This document shows positions 11,093-20,495 of a DNA stretch of 27,438 bases, piece after piece. The stretch is from Plantago elongata. Its lineage: Eukaryota > Streptophyta > Magnoliopsida > Lamiales > Plantaginaceae. The DNA lies in NCBI GenBank assembly GCA_036897095.1, contig JAYMSP010001956.1:1-27438 (forward strand), given 5' to 3'. A model generated the notes under the pieces. That model was not told the origin of the DNA. It did no database searches and saw only the letters and a program-made list of their open reading frames with translations. Made by a program: the position numbers and the translations under genes. Numbering within the stretch: the first letter of the stretch is position 1; each line of letters starts with the position of its first letter.

Positions 11093-11739
11093 GTGTATTT
11101 CTTGGTTATTCTATGAATAGAAAGCCTACAGAGCATACAATAAAAGAACAAAGAAGATTGAAGAATCAATTCATGTGGTATTCTATGAAGGAAACAAGAA
11201 AATACCCCTTCATTAAGAACACTCAGATAGATTCAGGGAATTAGTGATTCAAGGTTTTGAAGAAGAACACTCAGAATGGAAAAACTCCATTGTTGAAATT
11301 GAGGATGAGTCTGACGAAGAAAAGCATGAAGTGCCTAGTAACAACCAGATGACTCTAAGACATGATGAAGAATTTCCTATGAGAATTCCTGAAATTGAAA
11401 CTGAGAATATTCATCAGAGAGACCTTTCTGAAATGTCCTCTCTGAAAGTCACATTCCAGATATCTCTCACACTAAACAAGTGTCGGATATTTATCGTACT
11501 TCCCATGTGCAAAATATCTCAGATACTGAAGAAGTATCGAGTCAAAATCATTGTGATTCACATTCAAACCACATTGATAATGACCCTACTAGTTCAAAAC
11601 TTATAATAAAATGGATACGTGATCACCCCGCAAAGGATGTGATTGGTCCTATTGATCAAGGTGTTAGAACTAGGAGATCAATTGCTAAAAATGTTGATTC
11701 TCTCTTGGATGTTTTATCTCAAACATTGAACCTAAAACT
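11093..11739 (+). pseudogene. Integrase-RT linker of copia element 1 (degenerate)
   Basis: An acidic, Ser/Glu-rich linker, as found between integrase and RT in copia polyproteins. The open piece 11244-11606 encodes EIEDESDEEKHEVPS. A piece in another frame reads IKWIRDHPAKDVIGPIDQG and VRTRRS near 11610-11680, the block that usually precedes RT (a D/N-H-P ... V-I-G ... T-R motif). No enzymatic motif is expected here. Confidence 0.75.
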
Positions 11740-12660
11740 ATTGAAGATGCATTAAAGGATAAGGACTGGATCTCTGCAATGCAAGAAGAGTTGGATCAAT
11801 TTGAGAGAAACAACGTCTGGAAACTAGTTCCATTTGTGAAAGGAATATCTGTGATTGGATCTAAGTGGATTAATTTTCAAAAATAAATGAATGAGTCTGG
11901 TGAAATAACCAGAAACAAAGCAAGGTTGGTTGCCAAGGAACTTACTCAGACTAAAGGTCCAGATTTTGATGGGTCATATGCACCAGTTGCTAGATTGGAT
12001 GCAATAACACTCTTTCTGGCATTTGCAACTCATAATGACTTTAAAGTTTATCAAATGGATGTCAAGAGTGCATTCTTGAATGGTGAACTTCTTGAGGAAG
12101 TCTATGTTGATCAACCACCAGGCTTTGAAGTTTCCTTAGAAAGTAGAATGGTCTATAAACTTCAGAAAGCTCTGTATGGATTGAATCAGGCTCCAAGAGC
12201 ATGGTATGATACTTTGGTCAAATACCTTTTGGAAAATGGTTTTAAGAAAGGAGAAGTTGATAAGACTTTGTTTACCTTAAATCATGAAGGAAAACTACTT
12301 TTAGTTCAAGTATATGTTGATAACATTATATTTGGATATAAAGACAAGCAACTTTTGTGATGACTTTGCAAATCTCAAGAAAAGTAAATTTGAGATGAGC
12401 ATGATGGGAGAATTAAACTATTTCCTAGAATTGCAAGTCAAGCAACGCGATGATGAAATATTCATTAGTCAAAACAAAGTATGCAAATGATATGCTCAAC
12501 AAGTTTATTCTCAAGCCTTCTGAAAAGAATGCTACGATACCAGTGAGGATAGGAACCAAAATGACTTATACTAAATCTGACAAGAGTGTTGAAGAACATA
12601 AGTTTAGAAAATTGATAGGTTCACTACTCTACCTTACTGCAAGCAGACCTGATATTCAAT
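11740..12660 (+). pseudogene. Reverse transcriptase (RVT_2) of copia element 1, catalytic Asp lost
   Basis: The best preserved part of pol. Frame 1 is open from about 11740 to 12358 except for one TAA at 11884. Motifs in order: [81 protein letters not shown] (first catalytic Asp present), [19 protein letters not shown], and [11 protein letters not shown] near 12310, where the YVDD box has become YVDN. After a TGA at 12358 the match continues in another frame (FEMSMMGELNYFLELQVKQ). The piece 12450-12662 in a further frame holds RKLIGSLLYLTASRPDI. Stops, frameshifts and the lost Asp rule out activity. Confidence 0.9.
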
Positions 12661-12664
12661 AGTA

Positions 12665-13239
12665 GTTGGTGTGTGTGCTAGATTTCAGTCAAATCCTATA
12701 CAATCACATTATAACATTGCTACGAAAATATTAAGGTATGTTAAAGGTACTGTAGATTTTGGAATGTGGTATCCAAAAGAAAGTGGATTGAGATTAGTTG
12801 GCTATTCTAATGCTGACTATGTTGGATCAATGCTTGATAACAAAACTACTTCAAGAACTTGTCAGTTCTGGGAACTAGACTTATCTCATGGTTCAGAAAG
12901 AAGCAAAACTCAATTGCTACTTCTACCACAAAGGCTGAATATATTGCTGTTGGATGTTTTGCAACACAAAATTTGTGGATTCAACAACAACTCAGAGACT
13001 ATGGACTCAATGAAGAGAAAACTCTCATTTTATGTCACAACACAAGTGCTACTGAGATTACTCAGAATCCTAAGTTCCATGCTAGAATAAAGCACATTGA
13101 TGTTAGACACCACTTCATAAGAGACCATGTCAAGAAAGGCAATATAAAAATTCTCAAAGTTGGTACTGAAGATCAACTTGCAGATATCTTCACTAAGCCA
13201 CTTCAAGAAAGTAGGTTTTTTTTTAACTTTAAGACATAG
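12665..13239 (+). pseudogene. RNase H of copia element 1 (degenerate)
   Basis: Positions 12671-12850 encode the connection and first part: ATKILRYVKGTVDFGMWY, then GYSNADYVGS, where the first catalytic Asp is Asn. After a frameshift near 12855, frame 12859-13239 gives LISWFRKKQNSIATSTTKAE (second acidic residue kept), CHNTSATEIT (normally CDNTSA, Asp changed to His), RHHFIRDHVKKGNIKILKV and EDQLADIFTKPLQESRFF, the usual end of copia Pol. Two of the catalytic positions are changed, so the domain could not work even if the frame were whole. Confidence 0.88.
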
Positions 13240-14031
13240 TCTTGAGTTAATGGAGTTACCAAAGAATTGAATAAGTTCAAATCTCTAAAGTGTAAGTAAG
13301 TGAAGAGAAACATGTATCTGAAACGGGTATTCAGATATCAAAGTTGAAAGTAATGAATGCAAAAGGTATATGAGAACTATGACTCAGAAAGTCCAAGGTA
13401 TCTAGAAGAAGAATCCAAAAAGGCTAGTTGGTATACAATCCATAGTAGTTAAGACATAAAATTATTCACTATGGATGGGTAAAAACAATAGGTCTCAGAG
13501 ACGAGAACTCATATATCTATATATGGTCACAGAGTGTGGGGGAACATAAATTTTACCAAGTACAATTTCTGAGAGTCAAAGATGTCTAGGGTATTATATT
13601 GTTACCATTTTTATGCTAACTAACATAGACAAGACTTAGTTCTCAGAATGAAGTCCAAAGACTGTATTTTCTCACACAAGAATAGTGACTTGTTTTATAA
13701 CTTGCCAAAATTCATTAAGTGGGCACAATAACATTTGTTGATTGATATCATTGTTGTATAAACAATAAGGACCCTTGATGAATAAACGTTTCATCTCAAA
13801 GGCTGTGATTGAATAAGGACCCTTGATGAATAAATAGAATTTTGACAAAAGCGAACACTTTTGCTTAATCCGAAAATCAGTCCTTGCATCAAAACAACAA
13901 AAACCTCTCTATATTTTCTGCAATTTCACTGCAAAATCAACTGATTCCTTCATTAGTCTTCTGAAAAGATAGACTAATCCTCCCCGATTTGAAAAACCCT
14001 TTGAAACATTTACTCAACCACTATATAAGAG
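13240..14031 (+). other. 3' noncoding region of element 1, upstream of accessory ORF
   Basis: No coding sequence. A purine-rich GTGTGGGGGAACA near 13534 could be a polypurine-tract-like site. The direct repeat AATAAGGACCCTTGATGAAT occurs twice (13764-13786 and 13812-13834). The region aligns along its length with 15501-16439 of element 2 (for example CCAAAATTCATTAAGTGG and TTGTTGATTGATATCATTG), but it lacks roughly 100 bp that in element 2 carries a TATA box. TATATAA lies only about 7 bp before the ATG at 14032 and is probably too close to act as a promoter. Confidence 0.7.
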
Positions 14032-14652
14032 ATGGCTTCCAAGAAAACCTCTTCTAAGAACACCATTTCAACTTCTTCTACTAAAAATCAAGGAGAAAGA
14101 GAATTACAAGTGTTGAACAAACTCTTGTTGGTTGATTTCAACCCAGAGGACTGGACTTCCAACTTCAAAATGAATTGGAGTGCTCACATGGTGGAACAAT
14201 ACCTGATTGTTGCCATAACCTCCACTCCAAAAAGGAATATTATTATGAGAATGCTTGAAAAAGCACATATGATGAATTTCCTAAGTGCTGCTCCTAGTGG
14301 TCTCTCACCACTAGATGTTTTGGAATGCTACAATAATTCCAAAGTCTACACCAAGGTTAAGAATGGAGTTGAAGAAACGTACATTAAATCAAAACTCCAA
14401 GGTGCAGAGATATACCTTGATTGTGAAATTTTTTGCAAGATCTTCCGTCTCAAGAATCGTGGTACAATTTTTGAAATCAACACAAGAGACAAGACTATGA
14501 ATGATAGTGTCAGAGTGCTATGTGAAGATGCTGCAAATGAAAAGGTGGAAGACTGTCCATCCTCGTTCATACTGGGAGGTATCCGTACAAGACATTTGTT
14601 CGAACACTGGAATGTCTTGGCTTGCTTGTTTCATCGATGCTTTGATGGAAAC
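14032..14652 (+). CDS. Accessory ORF between RNase H and 3' LTR, PF20167-like
   Basis: A 207-codon uninterrupted frame from ATG 14032 to the LTR edge. It reads on into the LTR to a TAG at 14773 (247 codons) because the LTR start is mutated here. With the consensus start TGTTAG it would end as Cys-stop at the LTR edge. The N-terminus is Ser/Lys-rich (MASKKTSSKN), followed by DFNPEDWTSNFKMNW. The middle has LDVLECYNN and an IKSKLQGAEIYLDCE block, then CKIFRLKNRGTIFEINTRD, which resembles the 'putative plant transposon protein' domain PF20167. The end has VEDCPSSFILGGI and FEHWNVLACLFHRC. No signal peptide, membrane segment or nuclease motif is visible, so it is unlike env-type extra genes. A copy at 16440 is about two thirds identical by hand alignment. 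The function is unknown. It is far better preserved than the gag and pol beside it. Confidence 0.7.
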
Positions 14653-15150
14653 TGTAATGAATATTTGTTAGTATTTTTGATCAATCACCATATAACTTAT
14701 CTTTACTACAAAAAGGTTACTAGTACTCTTAGTTCACTTGAACATTGTAAAAGAGAAAATCACTTAGTATGTTAGTCTAGTTAAACTTGTAAAATGATTA
14801 TTAGGTCTCTGAATGTAATTTTTATATTTTCAGAAGGCCATGAAGAAGGATCCTAGCAATGGAGTTTAATCGAAGATTTGAAGACTGAAGATTGCGCAAG
14901 TTTGATGAAGACATAAAGGATTAGTCTTCTCAGAAAGACTATGTTCAGAAGGCCTTTGTATAGTGCATTTGGCACGTTACACCTCTCTGGAGTTATGTCA
15001 TTATTGAGTCAAGGAGCATGCTAGCTTTCAGAAAGGCACATGTGTCCGTTGAGACTACATGTTAAGCAATAGTACTGTGTATTAATTACACCGATTGAAA
15101 AGTCGTTCCAGCAAGCTCTCTCTGAAAAATGAGATAGTCACTTCTGAGTA
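14653..15150 (+). mobile_element. Truncated copia LTR (3' of element 1, 5' of element 2)
   Basis: Starts TGTAATGAATATTTGTTAGT and then follows the family LTR closely (TTTTTGATCAATCACCATAT, GGCCATGAAGAAGGATCCTA, GAAGACTGAAGATTG). It stops after about 498 bp at CACTTCTGAGTA, where sequence from inside gag begins. The remaining roughly 900 bp of the LTR, the PBS and the start of gag are missing, so the deletion removed the LTR 3' part together with the next element's 5' internal part. Confidence 0.85.
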
Positions 15151-15151
15151 T

Positions 15152-15500
15152 ACCCAGTACTTCTACTTCAATCAAGGAATGCCCCAAATCACTCAAGTGG
15201 AACTCCTTTCACATTTGGTGCTGGTTGTTGTGCTACTTAGATACTATGGATACAACAACAACTCAAAGACTATGGACTCAATGAAGAGAAAACTTCCATT
15301 TTCTGTGGCAACACAAGTGTAATTGCGATTACTCAGAATCCAAAGTTCCATGCTAGAACTAAGCATGTTAGACACCACTTCATCAGAGACCATGTTGAGA
15401 AAGGCAACATAGAGATTCTAAATGTTGGTACTGAAGATCAACTTGCAGATATCTTCACTAAGCCACTCCATGAAAGTAGGTTTTTAACCCTAAGACATAC
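15152..15500 (+). pseudogene. Element 2: gag scrap fused to RNase H end
   Basis: Positions 15152-15218 match gag of element 1 (about 8003-8067, YFYFNQGMPQIT and VELLSHL). From 15219 the sequence matches the RNase H end of element 1 (about 12945 on: ATTACTCAGAATCCAAAGTT, CAACTTGCAGATATCTTCAC, then the FTKPL-ESRF end near 15460-15485). Almost all of gag and pol is gone. The junctions have no LTR or TSD structure, so this looks like illegitimate recombination or a deletion-derived transcript. The 75-codon open piece at 15095-15322 crosses three origins (LTR, gag, RNase H) and is not a real gene. Confidence 0.82.
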
Positions 15501-16439
15501 TCTTGTGTTAATGGAGTTGCCACTGAATTGAAAATTTCAAAATCTCTAAGAGAGTATGTAAGAATCAGAGAAAAAGGAAACAGGTTTCTGAGACGGGTAT
15601 TCAGATAACCTACATGAAAAGAAGGATGATAAGGTTTACGAGACTTATGACTCAGAAAGCCTAAGATCTTCTGGAAAAGTCCAGAAAGACATGTAGGTAT
15701 ATAGTCCATAAGTATATCAAACTAGAACTCAAATACTACGGACAGGTCAATATCCAGTGGTATTTTCTGAAACAAGGTATTTAGAAAACCATTTAAGTCA
15801 TGAAGTATGTGGGAACAAGTAGTCCAACATAGTACATATTTCTGAGAGTCAAACATGTCTGGGGTTTTGTGTTCTTACTATTTATATGATAAGTAACATA
15901 AAACAAGATTTGCTCTCTGAATAATAAGACCAAAGGTCTCTAGTCTCTCACACTAACAGTGACTTATGGATACATATTGCCAAAATTCATTAAGTGGACA
16001 CGGGAACATTTGTTGATTGATATCATTGCAGAGATATTCAACTATAGCCCTTGAAATAAATGTTTCATCTCAACGGATGAGATTGATTCTCGGCAAGTAA
16101 TGCCTGTTGCAAAAACAGTCATGGCCCACTTCGCATTTAATGCAAAGTAGAAATGTATACCACGCCGATGCAATGTACACATATACACATACGGATTTCT
16201 ATACGTATGTTGTATCTATGTAATTCTATCTTGCTATATATAAAGGATTCTGGTAAGAGACAAACACTTTTACAAAATTCGAAATTTTCACTTGCATCAA
16301 AACAGCAAAAACTCTCTAAGTTTTTTGTAAAACATTATGCTAATCATCTATTTTCTGCTTAGTCTTCTGAAAAGATAGACTAATTTCTCTAAAAATCAAG
16401 CACTTCTTCTCTAATCTTACCCAGTACTCTATATAAGAG
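15501..16439 (+). other. Element 2: 3' noncoding region upstream of accessory ORF copy
   Basis: Noncoding and colinear with 13240-14031 of element 1, but longer. It keeps about 16085-16255 (GATTCTCGGCAAGTAATGCC onward), which is missing from element 1 and holds a TATA box. The leader after it (ACTTGCATCAAAACAGCAAA, then TTAGTCTTCTGAAAAGATAG) is shared with element 1. Confidence 0.7.
16235..16243 (+). promoter_or_regulatory. Putative internal TATA box for the accessory ORF
   Basis: TATATATAA occurs about 200 bp before the ATG at 16440, in a context (CTTGCTATATATAAAGGATT) close to a plant core promoter. A start near 16265-16275 would give a leader of about 170 nt without coding sequence. The matching part of element 1 is deleted. 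Promoter function is inferred. Confidence 0.4.
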
Positions 16440-17070
16440 ATGTCACCCAGAAAGACCAAATCCAAGAACTCAGTTGCGACCGCTTCTTCTGCTGAAAAGC
16501 AAGGAGAAAAAGTTTTTCAAGTGTTGAACAAACGCTTGCTGGGTGATTTCAACCCAGAGGACTGGTCTTCCATCATCAAAATGAATTGGGGAGCACATAT
16601 GGTTGAAAAAAAATACTTGAATGTGGCTATCTCTTCCACACCAAACATGAACTTGGTGGTGAAGATGCTATCCAAGGCTCACATTAAGAAGTTCCTCTGT
16701 GTTGCTCCTACTGGATTGTCTCTAGTTGATGTCTTAGAGTTTTAAAACTCTTCCCAAGTTTACACCAAGATAGTGAACAATGTCGAGGAAACGTTCATCA
16801 AATCTCAGGTTCAAGGTGTAGAAATACATCTTGATTGTGACTCTCTCTGCAAAATCTTTCGTCTCAAGAATCGTGGAACAAAATTTGAGATTAATACGAG
16901 AGACAAGAATCTGAATATAAGTGTCAGAGTGTTGTATGAAGAAGCATCGAATGACATGGTTGAGGACTGCCCCTCTTCTTTCATTCTGGGAGATATCAGA
17001 GCAAGACACCCCTTTGAGCATTGGAATGTGCTGGCCAACATCCTCCACAGATGCTTGGATGGCAACAAAG
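16440..17070 (+). pseudogene. Accessory ORF, second copy (one nonsense codon)
   Basis: Homologue of the ORF at 14032: MSPRKTKSKN, GDFNPEDWSSIIKMNW, IKSQVQGVEIHLDCD, CKIFRLKNRGTKFEINTRD, VEDCPSSFILGDI, FEHWNVLANILHRCLDGN. It stays in one frame throughout, with a single TAA at 16743 where element 1 has a Tyr codon. There are two small in-frame indels relative to the first copy and no frameshift. The C-terminal half is most conserved. The family end (DGN at 17066) is followed by AAAG and then by an LTR in reverse orientation, so the frame runs on into inverted LTR sequence to a stop at 17139. The function is unknown; the PF20167-like reading is as for the first copy. Confidence 0.7.
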
Positions 17071-17801
17071 GAACTACTAGTGACTCTTCGAGCTTGTTAG
17101 CCGCAATAGTAAGCTTGGAGAATGGTAGTATAAATACTTGAGAGAATAATTCCTTGATATGTAAATATGAGCGTAGTTCATGTGTGTATTTCTCAGCTTC
17201 TAAGTATCCATTAAAACATTTCTTTGGATGAATTTGAGAGTCATTTGAATGGTATCCGTTAGAACATTGCAGAATTCAATCCATTGATATCTCGAAATAA
17301 GTACTCATATGTCCCTTTCTCATTTTTTAGAGAAGACTATGCATTGATCGACTTTTCAGCCGGTGTAATTAATGCATTGTACTATTTCTTGTCCTATAGT
17401 CTCAACGAACACATGAGCCTTTCTGAAAGCTAGCATGCTCCTTGAATTGATGATGTCATATGTTCAGAGACATGTTATGTGCAATATTTGCACTATACAA
17501 TATGATTTCTGAACATAGACTATCTGGGGAGACTAACCGTTATGTTTTCATCAAACTTGTGCAATCTTCAGTCTTCAAATATTCGATTAAAATCCATTGC
17601 TAGGGTCCTTCTTCATGGCCTTCTCAAAATATAAAATTACATTTTGAAACCTAATAATCCTATTACAAGTTTAACTACACTAACATACTAAGTGATTTCC
17701 TCTTTTACAATGTTCAAGTGAACCAAGAGTACTAATCACCTTTATGTACTAAAGTTAAGTCATGTGGTGATTGATCAAAAATACTAAAGATATTCCTAAC
17801 A
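17071..17801 (-). mobile_element. Inverted copia LTR fragment B
   Basis: On the minus strand it starts TGTTAGGAATATCTTTAGTA at 17801 and follows the family LTR for 731 bp to ACTAGTAGTTC at 17071, where it abuts the accessory ORF copy. The remaining roughly 650 bp of the LTR is missing. It faces the plus-strand LTR fragment at 14653-15150, so element 2 lies between inverted LTR repeats. Confidence 0.88.
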
Positions 17802-19003
17802 ATAGTGGTATCTGGAGGTGGCATAATCCTCCAACTAATCCACTTCGGCCATTCTGAGACCTGGAATTCACTATAATAGATAATTGAGTTCTCCTTACAA
17901 TAATCCTATTCTAAGATCCCTAAAAATAAATGGTTCCCAACCAAATGTTTCCCCTTAGTTGTTCCCTAGATCCTTAAGCCAAGTATTTCATGTACTCAAG
18001 ATAATCTTGGAGCTAATCCTTGATTTCCCAAATCATGTACTTCATGTACTCCACGCCTTGATGGTGTTGGTTAAAAGTTGATTTGCCATCTTCTCGTATA
18101 ACTTTTCAGTTATATTTTCCGAGAGCATTGACGAGATATAACTACTTGATACACTTATTCAATATATTGTAGCTTCTCTTTTATTGACACAAGTAATTGG
18201 TATCCAATCTGGATAATGAGCTTCAGAATGGTATCCAAAATTTCAACTCTTTCACGAATAACAATCTCTTGTTATAGGTTCAGGACACTTAGAACTACTA
18301 GTGATTCATCGAGCTTTTTAGTCACAACAGTAAGCTTGGAGAATGGTAGTGAGATGCTTGAGAGAATACTTGTTTGAAAGTAGATATGAGTGTAGTTCGT
18401 GTAGGTTTCTAGGCTTCTAAGTGGTGATACTTATAGATGAATACGATAGTCCTTTGAATACTATCGTTCGACATACTTAAATTCAATCCATTTATATCTC
18501 GAAATGAGTACTCAGAAGTCCCTTTCTCATTTTCATAGAGGACTATGCATTGAGCGACTTTCCAGCCGGTGTAATAAATGCATTGTACTATTTCTTGTCA
18601 TGTAGTCTCAACGTACACATGAGACTTTCTATAAGCTCACATGCTCATGTTCTCGATGATGTCATATGTTCAGAGACTTGTTTGTGCAATGTAGACACAC
18701 AATATGCTTTCTGATCATAGTCTATCTGAGGAGACTTAACCTTTTAGTCTTCATAAACTTGTGCAATCTTCAGTCTTCAATCTTCGATTAAAATCCATTG
18801 CTAGGATCCTTTTTCATGGCCTTCTTCAAAATATAAAATTACATTCATAGACCTAATAATCCTAATACAAGTTTTACTAGACTAACATACTAAGTGATTT
18901 CCTCTTTTAAAATGCTCAAGTGAACTAAGAGTACTAGTCACCTTTTTGTACTAAGATAAGTCATATGGTGATTAATCAAAGATACTAACAGATATTCCTA
19001 ACA
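17802..19003 (-). mobile_element. Inverted copia LTR copy A
   Basis: On the minus strand it starts TGTTAGGAATATCTGTTAGT at 19003 and runs 1202 bp to GATACCACTAT at 17802. It is the longest continuous LTR copy here and shows the LTR without the 4-kb insertion. Relative to the 5' LTR of element 1 it lacks the last 215 bp or so. It contains AATAAAAGA near 18180 on the minus strand, a possible polyadenylation signal. Its right edge abuts LINE sequence exactly. Confidence 0.88.
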
Positions 19004-20495
19004 TACCAGATTTTAATTCCCACTCCAAATTCAAATGCCTGCCTATCGTGAACTTAAGCTTCACAGATGACTTATTGCTTTTCACACGTGGGGATTTGAA
19101 ATCGGTGGAACTGGTCCTGGAACAATTCGACTGCTTCTTGAAAGCGACTGGACTACGCGTGAACCCGTCAAAGTGTAAATTCTACTTGGGCAGCGTGATG
19201 GAAGCCGAGTAGATAGCGATTTGGGATGCAACTAGCTTCGAACTCGGATGTTTACCCTTCTAGTACCTTGGTGTCCCTCTCTCTAGCAAGAGACTTACAA
19301 TAGGGCAGTGTCAACCCTTGATAGATAAGATTGTAGATCGGATTTGACATTGGAGTGCTCGTCTTCTAAGTTATGGAGGTCGAGTTGAGTTAATCAAGAG
19401 TGTATTGTTCGATGTGACTAACAATTGACTCAAGTGTTTTCCCCTCGCGAAGAGGGTATTACGACATATTGAAGCGGTGTGTAGATCCTTCCTAAGGCCG
19501 AATAGTGATACTGTTACTAGGAAATCACCGGTAGCATGGGAGAGGGTGTGTGCTCCTAAACAACCGGGCGGATTAGCAATAATCGATCTCAACGTGTGGA
19601 GTCAGGCATGTCTTTTCAAGCTACTATGGAATTTATGAAATAAACATGATAGCTTATGGGTCAAATGGATTCAAGCTTATTATATATCACAACAAGATAT
19701 TTTACCTCTGATTCCCCTAAATAGCTCGTGGATTATGAAAGGAATAATGCAGTGTAGATCGATGATCGGAGGGAACAAGACTTCGAGTGCAATGCAACTG
19801 GCCCCAAAGTTCAGGATATGTGTTATGTATCGAGAGTTGTTACCTGACCGGCCAAAGGCCGAATGGAAACAACTAGTATCAGATGGCTGGCTCGCCAGAG
19901 AGCATTGGTGGGTCACTTGGATGATGTGCCACGATCGACTTGCCACAAAAGAGCAGCTGCTTCAGTTTGGCTTACTGAATGATGCCAATTGCAGCTTCTG
20001 TTCGGATATAGAGAACAAGGAACATCTGTTCTTTGACTGTAGCGGGACTCGACCAATTTGGACAAAGGTTTTGCACTAGTTGGGTGTACATCATGTGCCC
20101 CGAATATGGACGAACGAGATGCAGTGGCTTTTGAGATATACTAAGAGTAAAAATTGGAGAAGTAGGATACTCAAGCTGGCTTTAGTGAAAACGGTTTACG
20201 AGGTGTGGCAACACAGAAACTACATATTGTTCGGGAATAATGATAGGGTCCCTCAGATAGCACAACATATAATTATTACTGTGATTATAGGGCTTGGTTG
20301 GTACCCAGATTACGACCTCACATTGGACGTCTCATGTTATATTAGTTTTTTTTTCTAGTTTTTGTGTTTATTTCCAGTACACTAGGCTGGATCATTGGAT
20401 CGCTTCCTGCTTGGTATTATTTTTTGGAGTTTGATAATATATTCTCGTTCCAAAATTTGTGACACATCACTTATCACCTCATTATTAATAAAGGA
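19004..20495 (+). pseudogene. L1-type LINE remnant: RT C-terminal half plus zf-RVT
   Basis: A single frame runs from about 19060 to 20358, broken only by stops and without visible frameshifts. It begins in the RT palm with SFTDDLLLFTRGD (the F-A/T-D-D active site), then LRVNPSKCKFYLGS, YLGVPLSSKRL, WSARLLSYGGRVELIKSVL, and CAPKQPGGLAIIDLNVW. The zf-RVT region (about 19860-20080) shows WMMCHDRLATKEQLL, NCSFCSDIENKEHLFFDC and the closing TRPIW. The thumb-end block KTVYEVWQHRNYILFGN follows. Several stops are TGG to TGA type (for example near 19345). The 5' part with the endonuclease is missing: the sequence starts at the LTR edge. The 3' end near 20495 (ATTAATAAAGGAATATAAAA) looks like a normal plant LINE tail. 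Confidence 0.88.

Larger units (their letters stand above)
7289..14652 (+). mobile_element. Internal region of copia element 1 (Sirevirus-like, degenerate)
   Basis: A 7.4-kb internal domain in copia order: PBS, gag with zinc knuckle, long coiled-coil-like spacer, protease, integrase, reverse transcriptase, RNase H, then an extra ORF before the 3' LTR. Integrase ahead of RT identifies Ty1/copia. The lysine/glutamate-rich Gag extension and a gene between RNase H and the 3' LTR are features of the Sirevirus lineage. The element is dead: there are many frameshifts and stops, and several catalytic residues have changed. Lineage is my judgement from motifs; an RT tree would be decisive. Confidence 0.85.

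Noticed and set aside
13764..13834. CRISPR-like repeat pair
   Set aside because: There are only two copies of a 23-bp word in plant retroelement DNA; it is a local duplication beside a deletion.
15095..15322. 75-codon open frame
   Set aside because: It spans three unrelated segments (LTR, gag scrap, RNase H in a wrong frame) at deletion junctions.
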